Source: Alphaproteobacteria bacterium (GTDB taxonomy: Bacteria; Pseudomonadota; Alphaproteobacteria; UBA2136; UBA6156). From it: a stretch of DNA of 20,246 bases. The notes beneath the pieces were generated by a model. It was given only the letters and a program-made list of their open reading frames with translations. It searched no databases and was not told the DNA's origin. Location: positions 1 through 20,246 of the forward strand of contig JAIXZU010000065.1 of NCBI GenBank assembly GCA_027489415.1, read 5' to 3'. Both the position numbers and the translations under genes were made by a program. Below, piece after piece: positions 20,153-20,246 of this stretch (position 1 is its first letter; every line of letters starts with the position of its first letter).

Positions 20153-20246
20153 ACCCCATCCTAGCAACAGCCAACGGCAACCCACAAGCGCCAATATCCC
20201 AATCTGTAAGCCTGTAAGGTTTCTCCGCCACAATATCATACCAACC

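Overview
This window looks like a stretch of bacterial chromosome, most likely alphaproteobacterial. The support is moderate: an aa3-type cytochrome oxidase subunit II, an FeS (6-4) photolyase of the Agrobacterium PhrB type, an adenosine-kinase-like PfkB protein, stand-alone MnmD, and infC without rpmI-rplT behind it. Most of the window is GC-rich housekeeping sequence. The first ~850 bases are visibly more AT-rich and look like the edge of an accessory or acquired segment.

Layout. 1-919: 3' end of a nuclease-domain gene cut by the window edge, then an AT-rich gap. 920-4036: mnmD (tRNA wobble-uridine methylation) convergent with a secreted LysM protein, which is divergent, with only 20 bp between start codons, from a periplasmic oligopeptide-type binding protein. 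4058-8531, all on the minus strand: a 140-residue unknown gene, thrS, a small secreted cysteine-containing protein, a 54-residue unknown and infC. Most are followed by their own hairpin terminator, so this is a run of short transcripts rather than one operon. infC has no ATG, GTG or TTG at a plausible position and appears to start at ATC. 8630-8907: a minus-strand unit with sigma70-like promoter, structured RNA and intrinsic terminator, but no recognised family.

8937-10559: proline iminopeptidase, a 13-codon signal-peptide-like ORF and two small unknown genes ending at a 15-bp perfect hairpin. 10611-12697, minus strand: tightly packed GT4 glycosyltransferase, cysteine-hydrolase-fold protein lacking its cysteine, and lipoprotein. 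12698-13579: a gene-poor region rich in hairpins with a plus-strand terminator. 13580-15251: PfkB-family kinase and rsmE. 15317-18087: coxB and a PhrB-type photolyase, divergent, with the same 9-base motif before each start. 18146-18478: a tRNA-Ser-like gene with a greatly enlarged anticodon loop, then a 165-bp near-palindrome resembling a MITE. 18524-20152: a CPA1-type Na+/H+ antiporter.

Functionally the region mixes translation (mnmD, infC, thrS, rsmE, tRNA-Ser), envelope and transport proteins (LysM protein, binding protein, lipoprotein, antiporter), respiration (coxB) and DNA repair (photolyase). I saw no phage, CRISPR array or intact transposase. The most unusual items are the tRNA anticodon-loop insertion, the unassigned structured RNA, the altered editing motif in threonyl-tRNA synthetase, and the palindromic element.
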